Source of the DNA: Pseudactinotalea sp. HY158
GTDB lineage: Bacteria; Actinomycetota; Actinomycetes; Actinomycetales; Beutenbergiaceae
DNA: 64,000 bases
Direction: 5' to 3'
NCBI RefSeq assembly: GCF_009660225.1
Contig: NZ_CP045920.1
Location: 3,050,079 to 3,114,078, forward strand
Position 1 is the stretch's first letter. Every line of letters begins with the position of its first letter. Shown here piece by piece: positions 45,904 to 56,932 of this stretch. Both the position numbers and the translations under genes were made by a program. The notes under the pieces are model-generated. The model ran no database searches, had not been told where the DNA came from, and worked only from the letters and a program-made list of their open reading frames with translations.

Positions 45904-46908
45904 TCAGTTGTAGACGTCGAAGTCGTTGCCGTCGTCGAACGCCCCGGCCACGAGCGAGGCGTCGAAGTCCGCACCCGAGTCCTTGAGGGAGAGTCCGAGG
46001 TCGGCGAGCTTGTCCTTGACCTCGGTGATCGACTTGGCGCCGAAATTGCGGATGTCGAGCAGGTCGGCCTCGGACCGTGCGACCAGTTCGCCCACGACGT
46101 GGATGCCCTCACGCTTGAGGCAGTTGTAGGAGCGGATCGTCAGGTCGAGCTGCTCGATGGGCATGGCGAGGTCCTCGGCGAGGGCGGCGTCGGTCGGCGA
46201 GGGGCCGATCTCGATGCCCTCGGCCTCGACGTTCAGCTCACGCGCCAGGCCGAACAGCTCCACCAGGGTCTTGCCCGCCGAGGCGAGCGCGTCCCGCGGC
46301 GCCATCGACTTCTTGGTCTCGACGTCGACGATGAGCTTGTCGAAGTCCGTGCGCTGTTCCACACGCGTGGCCTCGACCTTGTAGGTCACCTTGAGCACCG
46401 GGGAGTAGATCGAATCCACGGGGATCCGGCCGATCTCCGCCTCGTAGGCCTTGTTCTGCGACGCGGAGACGTAGCCCCGGCCCCGCTCGACGGTCAGCTC
46501 GATCTCGAGCTTGCCCTTGGCGTTGATGGTGGCCAGGTGCAGATCCGGGTTGTGGATCTCGACCCCGGCCGGCGGCGTGATGTCACCGGCGGTGACCACA
46601 CCCGGGCCCGCCTTGCGCAGGTACATGACCACGGGCTCGTCGTTCTCCGAGGACACCACGATGTTCTTGATGTTGAGGATGATCTCAGTGACGTCTTCCT
46701 TCACGCCCGAGATCGTCGAGAACTCGTGCAGCACGCTGTCGACGCGGATCGAGGTGACGGCCGCACCGGGGATCGAGGAGAGCAGCGTGCGGCGCAGGGA
46801 GTTGCCGAGCGTGTAGCCGAAGCCCGGCTCGAGCGGCTCGATCACGAACCGCGAGCGGAACTCGTCGACGACTTCTTCGGTGAGGATGGGTCGCTGTGCG
46901 ATGAGCAC
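45904..46908 (-). CDS. rpoA: RNA polymerase alpha subunit
   Basis: 334 residues. N-terminal dimerisation domain ([38 protein letters not shown]) to ~230, then a linker and the DNA-binding C-terminal domain ([43 protein letters not shown]). Between rpsK and rplQ; rpsD is not in this cluster. Confidence 0.99.
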   Translation of the reverse strand: MLIAQRPILTEEVVDEFRSRFVIEPLEPGFGYTLGNSLRRTLLSSIPGAAVTSIRVDSVLHEFSTISGVKEDVTEIILNIKNIVVSSENDEPVVMYLRKAGPGVVTAGDITPPAGVEIHNPDLHLATINAKGKLEIELTVERGRGYVSASQNKAYEAEIGRIPVDSIYSPVLKVTYKVEATRVEQRTDFDKLIVDVETKKSMAPRDALASAGKTLVELFGLARELNVEAEGIEIGPSPTDAALAEDLAMPIEQLDLTIRSYNCLKREGIHVVGELVARSEADLLDIRNFGAKSITEVKDKLADLGLSLKDSGADFDASLVAGAFDDGNDFDVYN

Positions 46909-47008
46909 GGGGATGTCCTTTCAGCCGGCGTCCGCTATATGACGCCACGGCAGGCCCCTCGCCGCTCGGTCCGGGCGAGGGGGTCGTGCAGATGTGTCGA
47001 GCTGGGGC

Positions 47009-47416
47009 TCAGACGCGGCGACGCTTCGGCGGGCGGACGCCGTTGTGGGCCTGCGGGGTCACGTCCGAGATCGAGCCGACCTCGAGGCCGGTGGCCTGGA
47101 GCGAGCGGATCGCGGTCTCGCGGCCGGAGCCGGGGCCCTTGACGAACACGTCGACCTTCTTCATCCCGTGCTCCTGCGCCTTGCGCGCGGCGGCCTCGGC
47201 GGCCATCTGCGCGGCGTACGGCGTGGACTTGCGCGAGCCCTTGAAGCCGACCTGGCCCGAGGAGGACCAGGAGATCACCGCTCCGGTCGGGTCGGTGATC
47301 GAGACGATCGTGTTGTTGAACGTCGAGGTGATGTAGGCGTGGCCCTGGGCCACGTTCTTCTTATCCCGGCGGCGCGGCTTGCGGGCGCCGGAGGCGGTGC
47401 GGGTCTTGGGAGGCAT
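47009..47416 (-). CDS. rpsK: ribosomal protein S11
   Basis: 135 residues from the ATG at 47416 ([10 protein letters not shown]): [46 protein letters not shown] and [20 protein letters not shown], ending [12 protein letters not shown] 30S platform protein. The open frame starts 15 codons earlier but those are non-homologous. Confidence 0.98.
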   Translation of the reverse strand: MPPKTRTASGARKPRRRDKKNVAQGHAYITSTFNNTIVSITDPTGAVISWSSSGQVGFKGSRKSTPYAAQMAAEAAARKAQEHGMKKVDVFVKGPGSGRETAIRSLQATGLEVGSISDVTPQAHNGVRPPKRRRV

Positions 47417-47491
47417 GAGCTTCTCTCTTCTGTGCAGGTCGTCGATCCCGGGCGCACTCACGCGGGAGGCGCCTCGGGATTACTGGCGCTG

Positions 47492-47869
47492 TTAGCGCGC
47501 CGCCTTCTTCTTGCCGGCGACGGTGCGCTTGGGGCCCTTGCGCGAGCGGGCGTTGGTCTTGGTGCGCTGCCCGTGCACGGGCAGACCACGACGGTGGCGC
47601 AGGCCCTGGTAGCAGCCGATCTCGACCTTGCGGCGGATGTCCGCGGCGATCTCACGCCGAAGGTCACCCTCGAGCTTGTAGCTCGCCTCGAGGAAGTCAC
47701 GCACAGCGACGAGGTCGTTGTCGCTGAGGTCCTTCACCCGCACGTCGGGCGAGAGCCCGGTGGCGGCGCAGGTCTGGGCGGCGCGGGTGCGTCCCACGCC
47801 GAAGATGTAGGTGAGCGCAACCTCGAGCCGCTTTTCGCGGGGGAGGTCCACGCCGACGAGTCGTGCCAA
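47492..47869 (-). CDS. rpsM: ribosomal protein S13
   Basis: 125 residues: [81 protein letters not shown]. The 30S head protein contacting the P-site tRNA and L5. Confidence 0.98.
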   Translation of the reverse strand: MARLVGVDLPREKRLEVALTYIFGVGRTRAAQTCAATGLSPDVRVKDLSDNDLVAVRDFLEASYKLEGDLRREIAADIRRKVEIGCYQGLRHRRGLPVHGQRTKTNARSRKGPKRTVAGKKKAAR

Positions 47870-48028
47870 CTTAACTCCTGATCGGATCGGAGGTCTTCGC
47901 CCATTCCCGTCCCGCTGGGGGCCCCGGCCTCCGACCGGGGGTGTGATGCCGCGTGGGCACCGGGAATACGCTTGGAGGCGGAACGAGTCCGCCGCGGCCG
48001 GGGCGGGAGAGCCTCCGGCCGGCCAGTT

Positions 48029-48142
48029 TCAGCCCTGGCGCTGCTTGTGGCGCAAGTTTTCGCAGATCACGCGCACGGATCCGTCACGACGGATGACCTT
48101 GCACTTCGGACAGATCTTCTTGACGCTCGGCTTGACCTTCAT
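48029..48142 (-). CDS. rpmJ: ribosomal protein L36
   Basis: 37 residues: [20 protein letters not shown] at the start, [14 protein letters not shown] at the end. The Zn ligands CPKC...CENLRH (C-C-C-H) are all present, so this is the zinc-binding form. It lies between infA and rpsM, the standard position. Confidence 0.97.
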   Translation of the reverse strand: MKVKPSVKKICPKCKVIRRDGSVRVICENLRHKQRQG

Positions 48143-48211
48143 ATTCGTTTCCTTGATCGTCGAACACACACCGCTTCGCCGGTCGCAGGACCGTCGGCGC
48201 CGAGTGGGGAC

Positions 48212-48433
48212 TTACTTGTACCGATAGACGATTCGACCACGAGTCAGGTCGTACGGGCTCAGCTCGACGACGACCCGGTCCTCGGGGAGGATTCGGATGT
48301 AGTGCTGGCGCATCTTGCCCGAGATGTGGGCGAGGACCTTGTGCCCGTTCTCGAGTTCCACCCGGAACATCGCATTCGGAAGCGCCTCGACCACGCTCCC
48401 TTCGACCTCGATGGCATCACTCTTCTTGCCCAT
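48212..48433 (-). CDS. infA: translation initiation factor IF-1
   Basis: 73 residues: [40 protein letters not shown], then [28 protein letters not shown]. An OB-fold protein that blocks the A site at initiation. 248 bp separate it from the map stop upstream, so a promoter for infA-rpmJ-rpsM-rpsK-rpoA-rplQ is likely there; GTACCAT near 48575 is the best -10 candidate but has no good -35. Confidence 0.98.
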   Translation of the reverse strand: MGKKSDAIEVEGSVVEALPNAMFRVELENGHKVLAHISGKMRQHYIRILPEDRVVVELSPYDLTRGRIVYRYK

Positions 48434-48680
48434 GTACTCCGCAATTCGTCGTCATCGTATGAGCCGGCTGCTCACTGCTCTATCGTTCGTCCGACGTCGC
48501 TTCGACGCCATGAGGAGGCGCCGCGTTCCGCTGCCGGCTCTCGCCGTGGCAGGACGCAGCGCACCCAACGGTCCATGGTACGCCATCGAGCGCCCGGCGG
48601 ACACCGCCGCCACAGTGGCGCGCGTCACGGGCACCCCGGATTGCGCCGCGGGCTCGGCCGGGTCGGCAGGGTCGGCAGGG

Positions 48681-49496
48681 TCAGTCCAGCGGCACGGGCA
48701 CGACGCCGAAGGGGGCCAGTCCCCCGGTTCCGCCGTCGGGCGCGGTGAGCACCCAGATCCCGCCGGCGTGGATGGCGACGGTGTGCTCGGAGTGCGCGGC
48801 CCGGGAGCCGTCGACGGTGACGACGGTCCACTCGTCCTCCAGGACCCTGGACTCGCCGCTCGCGCGGCTGAGCATGGGTTCGATCGCCAGGCACATGCCC
48901 GCCCTGAGCTTCGGACCGCGGGCGTTGGTGCGGTAGTTGAGCACCTCGGGGGGCTGGTGCATGGCCGATCCGATCCCGTGCCCGGTGTAGTCGAGCACGA
49001 TGCCGTAGTCGCCGCTCGCGTCGTCGATCGCGGCCGAGACCTCGCCGAGCCACGTCGCCGTGGCGGTGGCCGCGATGCCGGCCCACATCGCCTGATCGGT
49101 GGTCGCGATGAGCGCGGCATCGGCGGGGTCGGGCTCGGCTCCCGGCACGATCGCAGAGAAGGCGGCGTCCCCGTGCCAGCCGTCCACGATCGCCCCGGCG
49201 TCGATCGAGACGAGATCGCCGGCCGCGAGCTCACGCCCGCCCGGGATGCCGTGCACGATCTCCTCGTTCACCGACGTGCAGATCACCCCGGGGAAGCCGT
49301 GGTAGCCGAGGAAGTTCGACGTCGCACCCGCCCGAGTGATGACCTCGGCCGCGATCCGGTCGAGGTCGGCGGTGGTCAGGCCCGGCTGGAGCGCCGAGCG
49401 GACCGCGGCGTGGAGGTCTGCGACCACCAGCCCCGCCCGTCGCATGACGCGGACCTGGTCGTCGGACTTGTACTCGATCCGCTCGCGGCCGAACAC
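48681..49496 (-). CDS. map: type I methionine aminopeptidase
   Basis: 271 residues. The five metal ligands are visible: the two Asp in VSIDAGAIVDGWHGDAA, His in YTGHGIGSAMHQPPEV, Glu in CLAIEPML and Glu in HSEHTVAI; HGFPGVICTSVNEEIVHGIP carries the substrate-site His. Removes N-terminal Met. The GTG at 49496 comes 2 bp after the adk stop. Confidence 0.96.
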   Translation of the reverse strand: MFGRERIEYKSDDQVRVMRRAGLVVADLHAAVRSALQPGLTTADLDRIAAEVITRAGATSNFLGYHGFPGVICTSVNEEIVHGIPGGRELAAGDLVSIDAGAIVDGWHGDAAFSAIVPGAEPDPADAALIATTDQAMWAGIAATATATWLGEVSAAIDDASGDYGIVLDYTGHGIGSAMHQPPEVLNYRTNARGPKLRAGMCLAIEPMLSRASGESRVLEDEWTVVTVDGSRAAHSEHTVAIHAGGIWVLTAPDGGTGGLAPFGVVPVPLD

Positions 49497-49498
49497 CG

Positions 49499-50077
49499 CT
49501 AGGCCCCGACCTCCGCGAGGGCGGCCTGGAGGCGGTCCGTCACCTCGTCGATCTCACCCATCCCGTCGACCTGCACGAGCAGGCCCCGGCCGGAGTAGAT
49601 GCCGACGAGCGGCGCGGTCTGCTCCCGGTAGACCTCGAGCCGGCGCCGGATGACCGGCTCGGTGTCGTCGGTGCGGCCCTGCTCCTGCGCGCGACCGAGG
49701 AGGCGTCCGACCACCTCGTCGACGTCCGCGGTCAATTCGATCACGGCGTCGAGCGAGACGTCCTGCGCCCCGAGCATGGAATCGAGCTCGCGCACCTGGG
49801 GCTCGGTCCGGGGGTACCCGTCGAGCAGGAAACCGGTGCGGGCGTCGTCGCGGGCCAGTCGATCGGCGACCATCGCATTGGTCACCTCGTCCGGCACGTA
49901 CTCACCGGCGTCCATGTAGCGCTGCGCCGTGCGCCCGAGCTCGGTGCGCTCGGACACGTTCGCCCGGAAGATGTCGCCGGTGGAGATCGCGGGGATACCC
50001 AGCCGTTCGGCGATGCGGACGGCCTGGGTTCCCTTGCCCGCCCCCGGCGGACCGAGGAGCACGAGACGCATGGTCAT
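49499..50077 (-). CDS. adk: adenylate kinase, short-lid form
   Basis: 192 residues. P-loop LLGPPGAGKGTQAVRIA, STGDIFRANV, GFLLDGYPRT and the short lid without Zn cysteines (LLGRAQEQGRTDDTEPVIRRRLEVY), as in other actinobacterial Adk. Balances ATP, ADP and AMP. The ATG at 50077 overlaps the secY stop (ATGA). Confidence 0.97.
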   Translation of the reverse strand: MTMRLVLLGPPGAGKGTQAVRIAERLGIPAISTGDIFRANVSERTELGRTAQRYMDAGEYVPDEVTNAMVADRLARDDARTGFLLDGYPRTEPQVRELDSMLGAQDVSLDAVIELTADVDEVVGRLLGRAQEQGRTDDTEPVIRRRLEVYREQTAPLVGIYSGRGLLVQVDGMGEIDEVTDRLQAALAEVGA

Positions 50078-51378
50078 CGCAGGAACCCTTCGTAGTGACG
50101 CTGCTGGAGCTGGCTGTTGATCTGCTGAACGGTCTGCAGGCCGACGCCGACGACGATGATGAGCGAGGATCCGCCGAAGGGGATCTGGTTCGCCACGCCC
50201 ATCGCCTTGAGTGCGAGCGTCGGGATGAGCGCGACGATCGCCAGGTACACGGCCCCGGAGGTGGTGATGCGGTTGAGCACGTAGGTCAGGTACTCCGACG
50301 TCGGGCGGCCGGCCCGGATGCCCGGGATGAAGCCCCCGTAGCGCTTCATGTTGTCCGCCACGTCCTCCGGGTTGAACGTGATCGACGTGTAGAAGAACGT
50401 GAAGAAGAGGATGAGCACGACGTAGATCGCGATGTGGAGCGACGCGGCGGGGTCCATGAGGTTCGTCTGGATCCACAGGATCCAGCCGGCGTCCTGCTCG
50501 GAGGAGAACTGGGCCGCGAGGCCCGGCAGCGCGAGCAGCGAGGACGCGAAGATCACGGGGATCACGTTCGCCATGTTGATCTTGATCGGGATGTAGGTGG
50601 TCGAGCCGCCGTACATCCGCCGGCCGACCATCCGCTTCGCGTACTGCACGGGGATGCGGCGCTGGGACTGCTCGACGAACACGATGGCGCACGTGAGCAC
50701 GAGTGCGAGTCCGACGAAGATGAGCACCTTCGTGGTGCCCCCGTCGACGGCGAAGATCTGGCCGATCGCGCCCGGGAAGCTCGCGGCGATCGAGGTGAAG
50801 ATGAGCAGCGACATCCCGTTGCCGACGCCGTGCTCCGTGATCTGTTCACCGATCCACATGATCAGGCCGGTCCCGGCCGTCATCGTCAGGATCATGATGA
50901 GCAGGTTCGGCCAGGACTGGTCGGGGATGACCTCGACCGAGCAGCCCGGGAAGAGGATCCCGTTGCGGGCCATCGTCACGTAGGTCGTGGCCTGCAGGAC
51001 GGCGAGGAAGATCGTCAGGTAACGCGTGTACTGCGTGAGCTTCGCCTGCCCCGTCTGGCCCTCCTTCTGGAGCGCCTCGAACTTGGGGATGACCACGCGG
51101 AGCAGCTGCACGATGATGCTCGCGGTGATGTAGGGCATGATGCCGAGCGCGAAGACGCTCAGCTGGAGCAGCGCACCGCCGGAGAACAGGTTGACCAGTC
51201 CGAGCAGGTCCTGACCGCCGCCCGTGGGCGTGGCGATACAGGTCTGCACGTTGGTGTAGTCGATCCCGGGGGTCGGTATCAATGAACCGAGCCGGAACAA
51301 CGCCATGATTCCCAGCGTGAACAGCAGCTTCTTGCGCAGATCCGGGGTACGGAATGCACGCGTGAATGCGCCGAGCAA
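50074..51378 (-). CDS. secY: preprotein translocase subunit SecY
   Basis: 434 residues with ten membrane helices. LFTLGIMALFRLGSLIPTPGI, the plug segment with FSGGALLQLSVFALGIMPYITASIIVQLL, HGVGNGMSLLIF, the cytosolic loop RRIPVQYAKRMVGRRMYGG and FNPEDVADNMKRYGGFIPGIRAG are SecY signatures. It forms the protein-conducting channel. First gene of secY-adk-map, which begins after a terminator and so has its own promoter in 51379-51527. Confidence 0.98.
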   Translation of the reverse strand: MLGAFTRAFRTPDLRKKLLFTLGIMALFRLGSLIPTPGIDYTNVQTCIATPTGGGQDLLGLVNLFSGGALLQLSVFALGIMPYITASIIVQLLRVVIPKFEALQKEGQTGQAKLTQYTRYLTIFLAVLQATTYVTMARNGILFPGCSVEVIPDQSWPNLLIMILTMTAGTGLIMWIGEQITEHGVGNGMSLLIFTSIAASFPGAIGQIFAVDGGTTKVLIFVGLALVLTCAIVFVEQSQRRIPVQYAKRMVGRRMYGGSTTYIPIKINMANVIPVIFASSLLALPGLAAQFSSEQDAGWILWIQTNLMDPAASLHIAIYVVLILFFTFFYTSITFNPEDVADNMKRYGGFIPGIRAGRPTSEYLTYVLNRITTSGAVYLAIVALIPTLALKAMGVANQIPFGGSSLIIVVGVGLQTVQQINSQLQQRHYEGFLR

Positions 51379-51527
51379 TGGTCCTCCTCGCCAGTGGGGT
51401 GCGGATCAGCGAGCGATCCGAGTCGATCCTGGTGGATCGTCAGGTGCGCGGCACCTGAGCACCGCTGGTATGTGTCGGACTGACCCTATCGGTCAATCCT
51501 GGTAGGTCGAACCCGCGGGAACGACAC

Positions 51528-51559
51528 ACGGCGGCGCAGGAGCGATCCTGCGCCGCCGT
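51528..51559 (-). terminator. terminator after rplO
   Basis: ACGGCGGCGCAGGA, loop GCGA, TCCTGCGCCGCCGT: a perfect 14-bp stem 50 bp after the rplO stop. It separates the S10-spc ribosomal genes from secY-adk-map. Confidence 0.9.
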
Positions 51560-51608
51560 TGGTGTCATGCCGTATCGGGCATTGTTTCGGTCAGTGGCCG
51601 ATGAGTGG

Positions 51609-52094
51609 TCAGGCGGTGGTCGCCGAGCCACCCGCCGCTTCGAGCTTGCTCTTCGCGGAGTTCGAGAACGAGTCGGCCGTGACGTTCAGCGCGACGGAGA
51701 TCTCGCCGGTGCCGAGCACCTTGACGAGCTGACCGCCGCGGACCAGTCCGTGACCGACGAGGTCGGCCACCGTGACGTCGCCGCCCTCGGGGAAGGTCTC
51801 CCCGAGCTTGCCCAGGTTGACCACCTGATAGGTCGTGCGCAGCGGGTTCTTGAAGCCGCGCGTCTTGGGCAGGCGCATGTGCAGCGGCGTCTGTCCACCC
51901 TCGAACCGCTCGGGCACCTGGTAACGAGCCTTCGTTCCCTTGGTACCGCGGCCCGCGGTCTTGCCACCCTTGCCGCCCTCACCGCGACCCACGCGGGTCT
52001 TGGCGGTCCGGGCGCCCAGGGCGGGACGCAGGTGGTGCAGCCGGAGTGCGGGGCCGCTCGCGCGGTCCTCGGCCTGGTCGGCGTTCTCAGCCAT
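51609..52094 (-). CDS. rplO: ribosomal protein L15
   Basis: 161 residues. [39 protein letters not shown] and [20 protein letters not shown] are the L15 N-terminal signature, with a 15-residue N-terminal extension. The C-terminal globular part ends in an Ala/Gly tail. Last gene of the spc ribosomal run. Confidence 0.98.
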   Translation of the reverse strand: MAENADQAEDRASGPALRLHHLRPALGARTAKTRVGRGEGGKGGKTAGRGTKGTKARYQVPERFEGGQTPLHMRLPKTRGFKNPLRTTYQVVNLGKLGETFPEGGDVTVADLVGHGLVRGGQLVKVLGTGEISVALNVTADSFSNSAKSKLEAAGGSATTA

Positions 52095-52095
52095 A

Positions 52096-52278
52096 TCAGT
52101 CCACCTCCTCGACGGCGACCAGGTGGGCCACCGTTCCGACCATCCCGCGGAACTCGGGACGGTCCTCCTTGACGACCGTGTCGCCGATTCGCTTGAGGCC
52201 GAGGGAACGCAGCGTCTCGCGCTGGTTCGGCTTGCAGCCGATCTCGGACTTCGTCTGGGTCACCTTGAGTCGGCTCAT
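52096..52278 (-). CDS. rpmD: ribosomal protein L30
   Basis: 60 residues: [53 protein letters not shown]. Full length for bacterial L30. Start overlaps the rpsE stop by ATGA; a 1-bp gap precedes rplO. Confidence 0.98.
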   Translation of the reverse strand: MSRLKVTQTKSEIGCKPNQRETLRSLGLKRIGDTVVKEDRPEFRGMVGTVAHLVAVEEVD

Positions 52279-52949
52279 GACGCGGCCGCCTCAGGGGTCT
52301 TGTCGGCCTTGGAGCCGGCCGCCTGGGCACGGAGCAGGGCCGCGGGGGTGACGTCCTCGAGGGACATGCCCCGTCGGGCCGCGACGGCCTCCGGCTGTTC
52401 GAGGCCCTTGAGCGCGGCCACCGTGGCGTGCACGATGTTGATCGCGTTCGAGGAGCCCAGCGACTTGGAGAGGATGTCGTGGATGCCCGCGCAGTCGAGG
52501 ACCGCGCGCACCGGACCGCCGGCGATGACTCCGGTACCCGGGGTCGCCGGGCGCAGCAGCACCACGCCCGCGGCGGCCTCACCCTGCACGCGGTGCGGGA
52601 TGGTGTTCTGGATCCGGGGGACGCGGAAGAAGTTCTTCTTCGCCTCCTCGACGCCCTTGGCGATCGCCGCGGGCACCTCCTTGGCCTTGCCGTAGCCGAC
52701 GCCGACGGTGCCGTCGCCGTCACCGACGACGACCAGGGCGGTGAAGCTGAAGCGACGCCCACCCTTGACGACCTTGGAGACGCGGTTGATCGTCACGACG
52801 CGCTCGACGTAGTTGTTCTTCTCTGCGTCGTCGCGGCGACGGCCGCCCTGACGCTCGCGGCGATCCGTCCGATCGGACCGTTCGCTCCGCTCACCTGCGG
52901 TACCGGCGGAACCGGAAGCGCCGGCTCTGCCACGCTGCGGTGCAGCCAT
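52275..52949 (-). CDS. rpsE: ribosomal protein S5
   Basis: 224 residues. An Arg/Gly/Ser-rich N-terminal extension of ~55 precedes the S5 core ([64 protein letters not shown]) and [24 protein letters not shown] precedes two adjacent ATGs; 52949 gives the better spacing, 52952 is possible. S5 acts in decoding fidelity. Confidence 0.98.
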   Translation of the reverse strand: MAAPQRGRAGASGSAGTAGERSERSDRTDRRERQGGRRRDDAEKNNYVERVVTINRVSKVVKGGRRFSFTALVVVGDGDGTVGVGYGKAKEVPAAIAKGVEEAKKNFFRVPRIQNTIPHRVQGEAAAGVVLLRPATPGTGVIAGGPVRAVLDCAGIHDILSKSLGSSNAINIVHATVAALKGLEQPEAVAARRGMSLEDVTPAALLRAQAAGSKADKTPEAAAS

Positions 52950-52995
52950 CATGCGTTCCTTTGTTCGTGTGCGTTCTTCTGCAGCTCGGGACTCG

Positions 52996-53376
52996 TCACA
53001 GGGACAGGCCCCCCTCACGAGCGCCGTCGGCCACCGCGGCCACCCGGCCGTGATAGGCGTTCCCGCCGCGGTCGAAGACGACCGACTCGATCCCGGCGGC
53101 CTGGGCACGCTCGGCGATCAGGGCGCCGACGCGCTTGGCCTTGGCCGTCTTGTCGCCGGTGTCGGCGCGCAGGTCGGCCTCGAGGGTGGAGGCGGACACG
53201 AGCGTGCGCCCGATCGCGTCGTCGACCACCTGCGCCACCATGTGGCGGGCGGAGCGGTTGACGACGAGGCGGGGCCGGCTCGCGGTGCCGCGCAGCTTCT
53301 TGCGCAGGCGGATGTGGCGACGCGTCCGCGAGGTGCGCTTGCCGGACCCGGTGCGGGCCTTGACGAAGGAGGACAT
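52996..53376 (-). CDS. rplR: ribosomal protein L18
   Basis: 126 residues: [34 protein letters not shown] and [25 protein letters not shown]. Binds 5S rRNA. Its ATG overlaps the rplF stop (TAATG). Confidence 0.98.
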   Translation of the reverse strand: MSSFVKARTGSGKRTSRTRRHIRLRKKLRGTASRPRLVVNRSARHMVAQVVDDAIGRTLVSASTLEADLRADTGDKTAKAKRVGALIAERAQAAGIESVVFDRGGNAYHGRVAAVADGAREGGLSL

Positions 53377-53915
53377 TACTTACCAGCCTTTCCGACCTTG
53401 CGGCGGACCTGTTCACCCGCGTACCGGATGCCCTTGCCCTTATAGGGCTCGGGCTTGCGGAGCTTGCGGATGTTCGCAGCGACCTCGCCGACCTGCTGCT
53501 TGTCGATGCCGGCGACCGAGAACTTCGTGGCCGACTCGACCGTGAAGCTGATGCCCTCGGGGGCGACGATGTTCACCGGGTGCGACAGCCCGAGCGTGAA
53601 CTCGAGCGAGTTGCCCTTGGACACGACGCGGTAACCGGTGCCGACGATCTCGAGCTTCTTCTCGTAGCCCTGGGTCACGCCGACGACCAGGTTGTTCACC
53701 AGCGTGCGGCTGAGGCCGTGGAGGGCACGAGAGGTGCGCTCGTCGTTGGGGCGCTCGACCAGGATCTCGCCGGAGTCCTGACGGCTCGCGGTGATCGGAT
53801 CCGGGAGGGTCTGACTCAGGGTGCCCTTGGGTCCCTTGACGGTGACCTCCGGTCCCGAGATGGTCACATCGACGCCTGCGGGGACGGTGACGGGGAGTTT
53901 TCCAATACGCGACAT
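53376..53915 (-). CDS. rplF: ribosomal protein L6
   Basis: 179 residues from the ATG at 53915: [88 protein letters not shown]. The standard two-domain L6. Confidence 0.98.
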   Translation of the reverse strand: MSRIGKLPVTVPAGVDVTISGPEVTVKGPKGTLSQTLPDPITASRQDSGEILVERPNDERTSRALHGLSRTLVNNLVVGVTQGYEKKLEIVGTGYRVVSKGNSLEFTLGLSHPVNIVAPEGISFTVESATKFSVAGIDKQQVGEVAANIRKLRKPEPYKGKGIRYAGEQVRRKVGKAGK

Positions 53916-53925
53916 GATTCCTCGC

Positions 53926-54324
53926 TCACCACACGTAGGCGAGGACTTCCCCACCCACGCCCTTCTTCTCCGCCTGCTTGTCGGTGAGCAGGCCCGAGGA
54001 CGTGGACAGGATCGCCACGCCCAGGCCGCCGAGCACCTTCGGCAGTTTGGTCGACTTCGCATAGACCCGCAGGCCCGGCTTGGACACGCGGCGCACGCCC
54101 GCCAGGGCACGCTCCCGCTGCGGTCCGAACTTCAGGTTGAGGGTCAGGGTCTGGCCCACCTCGGCATCCGCAACCTCGAACCCACTGATGTAGCCCTCGG
54201 CCTGGAGCATCTCGGCGATGTGGGCCTTCAGTTTGGAGTACGGCATCGAGACGGCCTCGTGATACGCCGAGTTCGCATTGCGCAAGCGCGTCAGCATATC
54301 GGCGATGGGGTCTGTCATTGTCAT
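53926..54324 (-). CDS. rpsH: ribosomal protein S8
   Basis: 132 residues: [88 protein letters not shown]. Binds 16S helix 21 early in assembly. Confidence 0.98.
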   Translation of the reverse strand: MTMTDPIADMLTRLRNANSAYHEAVSMPYSKLKAHIAEMLQAEGYISGFEVADAEVGQTLTLNLKFGPQRERALAGVRRVSKPGLRVYAKSTKLPKVLGGLGVAILSTSSGLLTDKQAEKKGVGGEVLAYVW

Positions 54325-54382
54325 TGGGCTGTGTGCCCTTCCTCGCCGTGGTTTCCGTCTCCGGACCTACGACGTAGTCGAT

Positions 54383-54568
54383 TTACCAGCTGCTCTTGGT
54401 CACGCCGGGGAGCTGACCCGCAAGGGCCATCTCGCGCAGGCAGATGCGGCACAGGCCGAACTTGCGGTACACCGAGTGCGGACGGCCGCACCGGTTGCAT
54501 CGGGTGTAGCCGCGCACCTTGAACTTCGGCTTGCGATTGGCTTTCTGGATGAGTGCGGTCTTCGCCAT
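54383..54568 (-). CDS. rpsN: ribosomal protein S14, zinc-binding type Z
   Basis: 61 residues: [45 protein letters not shown]. Cys 24, 27, 40 and 43 form the Zn site of the short form. In many bacteria a second, zinc-free S14 is used in zinc limitation; none is in this window. Its start overlaps the rplE stop (TGATG). Confidence 0.98.
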   Translation of the reverse strand: MAKTALIQKANRKPKFKVRGYTRCNRCGRPHSVYRKFGLCRICLREMALAGQLPGVTKSSW

Positions 54569-55134
54569 CAGTTCTCCTTGAAGGGGAAGCCGAGCCGGCG
54601 CAGCAACGAGCGCCCCTCGTCGTCCGTGTCGGCTGTGGTCACGATGGTGATGTCCATGCCCCGGACCCGGTCGATCTTGTCCTGATCGATCTCGTGGAAC
54701 ATCGACTGCTCGTTCAGGCCGAAGGTGTAGTTCCCCTGACCGTCGAACTGCTTGGGCGAGAGTCCGCGGAAGTCGCGGATCCGGGGAAGCGCCAGCGTGA
54801 GCAGGCGGTCCAGGAACTCCCACATGCGGTCGCCGCGGAGGGTCACGTGGGTACCGATCGGCTGCCCCTCGCGCAGCTTGAACTGCGCGATCGACTTGCG
54901 TGCCTTGGTCGTCACGGGCTTCTGACCGGTGATGATCGTGAGGTCGCGAATCGCGCCCTCGATGAGCTTGGAGTCGCGAGCCGCGTCCCCGACGCCCATG
55001 TTGACCACGATCTTGGTCAGGCCCGCCACCTGGTTGACGTTCGCGTGGGCGAACTCCTCGCGCAGGCCGCCGACGATCTCGTCGCGGTACTTGGCCTTGA
55101 GGCGCGGCAGCTCGGTCGCTGTAGTGGTGCTCAT
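54568..55134 (-). CDS. rplE: ribosomal protein L5
   Basis: 188 residues from the ATG at 55134 ([20 protein letters not shown]): [78 protein letters not shown]. Binds 5S rRNA and contacts S13. The start overlaps the last codons and stop of rplX only slightly, if the earlier ATG (55143) is used. Confidence 0.98.
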   Translation of the reverse strand: MSTTTATELPRLKAKYRDEIVGGLREEFAHANVNQVAGLTKIVVNMGVGDAARDSKLIEGAIRDLTIITGQKPVTTKARKSIAQFKLREGQPIGTHVTLRGDRMWEFLDRLLTLALPRIRDFRGLSPKQFDGQGNYTFGLNEQSMFHEIDQDKIDRVRGMDITIVTTADTDDEGRSLLRRLGFPFKEN

Positions 55135-55139
55135 AGTCC

Positions 55140-55481
55140 TCAAATGTCCTTACCGGAGCGCTTGGCCACGCGGACCCGGCTGTTGCGGGTGCGGCCGTCG
55201 CTCTCGACCTGCTCGATGCGGTACCCGACCCGGGTGCTCTTCTTGGTCTCCGGGTCGACCACCATCACATTGCTGATGTGGATCGGCGCCTCGACCGTCT
55301 CGATGCCGCCGGTGCGCGCACCCTGCTGGCCCTGGCCGACCTTCGTGTGGCGCGTGACGCGCTGGACGCCCTCGACCACGACGCGGTCGTGCTTCGTGTC
55401 GACGAACAACACGCGACCCTGCTGGCCCTTGTCGCGGCCGCTGATGACGACTACGAGGTCGCCCTTCTTGACCTTTGCCAT
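55140..55481 (-). CDS. rplX: ribosomal protein L24
   Basis: 113 residues with the KOW motif at the start ([27 protein letters not shown]), then [53 protein letters not shown]. An assembly initiator of the 50S subunit, 3 bp after rplN. Confidence 0.98.
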   Translation of the reverse strand: MAKVKKGDLVVVISGRDKGQQGRVLFVDTKHDRVVVEGVQRVTRHTKVGQGQQGARTGGIETVEAPIHISNVMVVDPETKKSTRVGYRIEQVESDGRTRNSRVRVAKRSGKDI

Positions 55482-55484
55482 TGC

Positions 55485-55853
55485 TCAGATCACCTCCGGT
55501 GCGAGCGAGACGATGCGCATGAACCGCTTGTCACGCAGCTCCCGACCGACCGGTCCGAAGATGCGCGTGCCGCGCGGCTCGCCGTCGTTCTTGAGAATGA
55601 CGGCGGCGTTCTCGTCGAAGCGAATGTAAGAGCCGTCCACACGACGGGTCTCCTTGCTGGCGCGGACGACCACGGCCTTGACCACGTCGCCCTTCTTGAC
55701 GTTGCCGCCGGGGATCGCGTCCTTGACGGTGGCGACGATGACATCGCCGATGCCGGCGTAGCGACGTCCGGATCCACCGAGAACTCGAACGCACAAGATC
55801 TCCTTGGCGCCCGTGTTGTCGGCGACCTTGAGTCGCGACTCCTGCTGGATCAT
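55485..55853 (-). CDS. rplN: ribosomal protein L14
   Basis: 122 residues, exactly the common length: [63 protein letters not shown]. First gene after a 112-bp gap from rpsQ, which could hold an internal promoter. Confidence 0.99.
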   Translation of the reverse strand: MIQQESRLKVADNTGAKEILCVRVLGGSGRRYAGIGDVIVATVKDAIPGGNVKKGDVVKAVVVRASKETRRVDGSYIRFDENAAVILKNDGEPRGTRIFGPVGRELRDKRFMRIVSLAPEVI

Positions 55854-55965
55854 TCGATCTACTCCTGTCGTCGTGCCGGTTCTCGGCTCCTAACCGAGCC
55901 TGGCCGAACGGATGGTTGACTGCCCTGCGGGGTTCCGGCCGTGACCGGCGGCCCCGCGAGCGGGT

Positions 55966-56253
55966 TTACTTGGCCTTCTCGAGGACCTCGACCACACGCC
56001 AGCGCTTGGTGGCGGACAGCGGTCGGGTCTCCATGATCCGGACGAGGTCGCCGGTGCCGACCGCGTTGGTCTCGTCGTGCGCCTTGACCTTCGCGGTCCG
56101 GCGCAGAACCTTACCGTAGAGCGCGTGCTTGACGCGCTCCTCGACCTCGACCACGACGGTCTTGTCCATCTTGTCGCTCACGACATAGCCGCGCCGGACC
56201 TTGCGATACGGACGCTGGACGGAGGTTGCGGTGTCTGCAGACTCGGTTGCCAT
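55966..56253 (-). CDS. rpsQ: ribosomal protein S17
   Basis: 95 residues from the ATG at 56253, which has GGAGG 8 nt before it; the frame is open 6 codons earlier. [79 protein letters not shown]-fold 30S protein. Confidence 0.98.
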   Translation of the reverse strand: MATESADTATSVQRPYRKVRRGYVVSDKMDKTVVVEVEERVKHALYGKVLRRTAKVKAHDETNAVGTGDLVRIMETRPLSATKRWRVVEVLEKAK

Positions 56254-56267
56254 GGATCCTTCCTCCT

Positions 56268-56510
56268 TCACTTCGCGTCGCTGCTGGGCGCGCTACGGAT
56301 GTTGAGCTCGCGTTCCCGAAGGATCGTGTAGATGCGAGCGATGTCGCGACGGACCGCCCGGAGCCGGCCGTGGTCCTCGAGCTGGCCGGTGGCCGAGGAG
56401 AAGCGCAGGTTGAAGAGCTCGGTCTTCGCCTTCTTCAGCTCCGCGGCCAGGAGCTCGTCGGTCATCGTGTCGAGCTTGTCGGTCGTCAGGTCCTTCGAAC
56501 CGATTGCCAT
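56268..56510 (-). CDS. rpmC: ribosomal protein L29
   Basis: 80 residues: [68 protein letters not shown]. Two-helix protein near the peptide exit. Its start touches the rplP stop. Confidence 0.98.
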   Translation of the reverse strand: MAIGSKDLTTDKLDTMTDELLAAELKKAKTELFNLRFSSATGQLEDHGRLRAVRRDIARIYTILRERELNIRSAPSSDAK

Positions 56511-56929
56511 CAGATGTCACCACCCTCACGGGAAATGAAGCGGGTCTTCATGGGGAGTTTGTGCTGCGCGCGACGCATCGCCTCGCGGGCCAGGCCCTCG
56601 TCGACGCCGGCGAGTTCGAAGACGACCCGGCCCGGCTTGACGTTGGCGACCCACCACTCGGGCGAACCCTTACCGGAACCCATCCGGGTCTCGGCCGGCT
56701 TCTTGGTGAGCGGGCGGTCCGGGAAGATGTTGATCCAGACCTTCCCGCCACGCTTGATGTGGCGGGTCATGGCGATACGCGCGGCCTCGATCTGCCGGTT
56801 GGTGACGTAGGCGCCCTCGAGGGCCTGAATGCCGAAGTCGCCGAACGCGATCGTGGTGCCGCCCGTGGCCTGACCGGAACGCTTGGGGTGGTGCTGCTTG
56901 CGGTGCTTGGTGCGCCGGGGGATGAGCAT
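56510..56929 (-). CDS. rplP: ribosomal protein L16
   Basis: 139 residues: [101 protein letters not shown]. Standard length; near the A-site tRNA elbow. Confidence 0.99.
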   Translation of the reverse strand: MLIPRRTKHRKQHHPKRSGQATGGTTIAFGDFGIQALEGAYVTNRQIEAARIAMTRHIKRGGKVWINIFPDRPLTKKPAETRMGSGKGSPEWWVANVKPGRVVFELAGVDEGLAREAMRRAQHKLPMKTRFISREGGDI

Positions 56930-56932
56930 GGC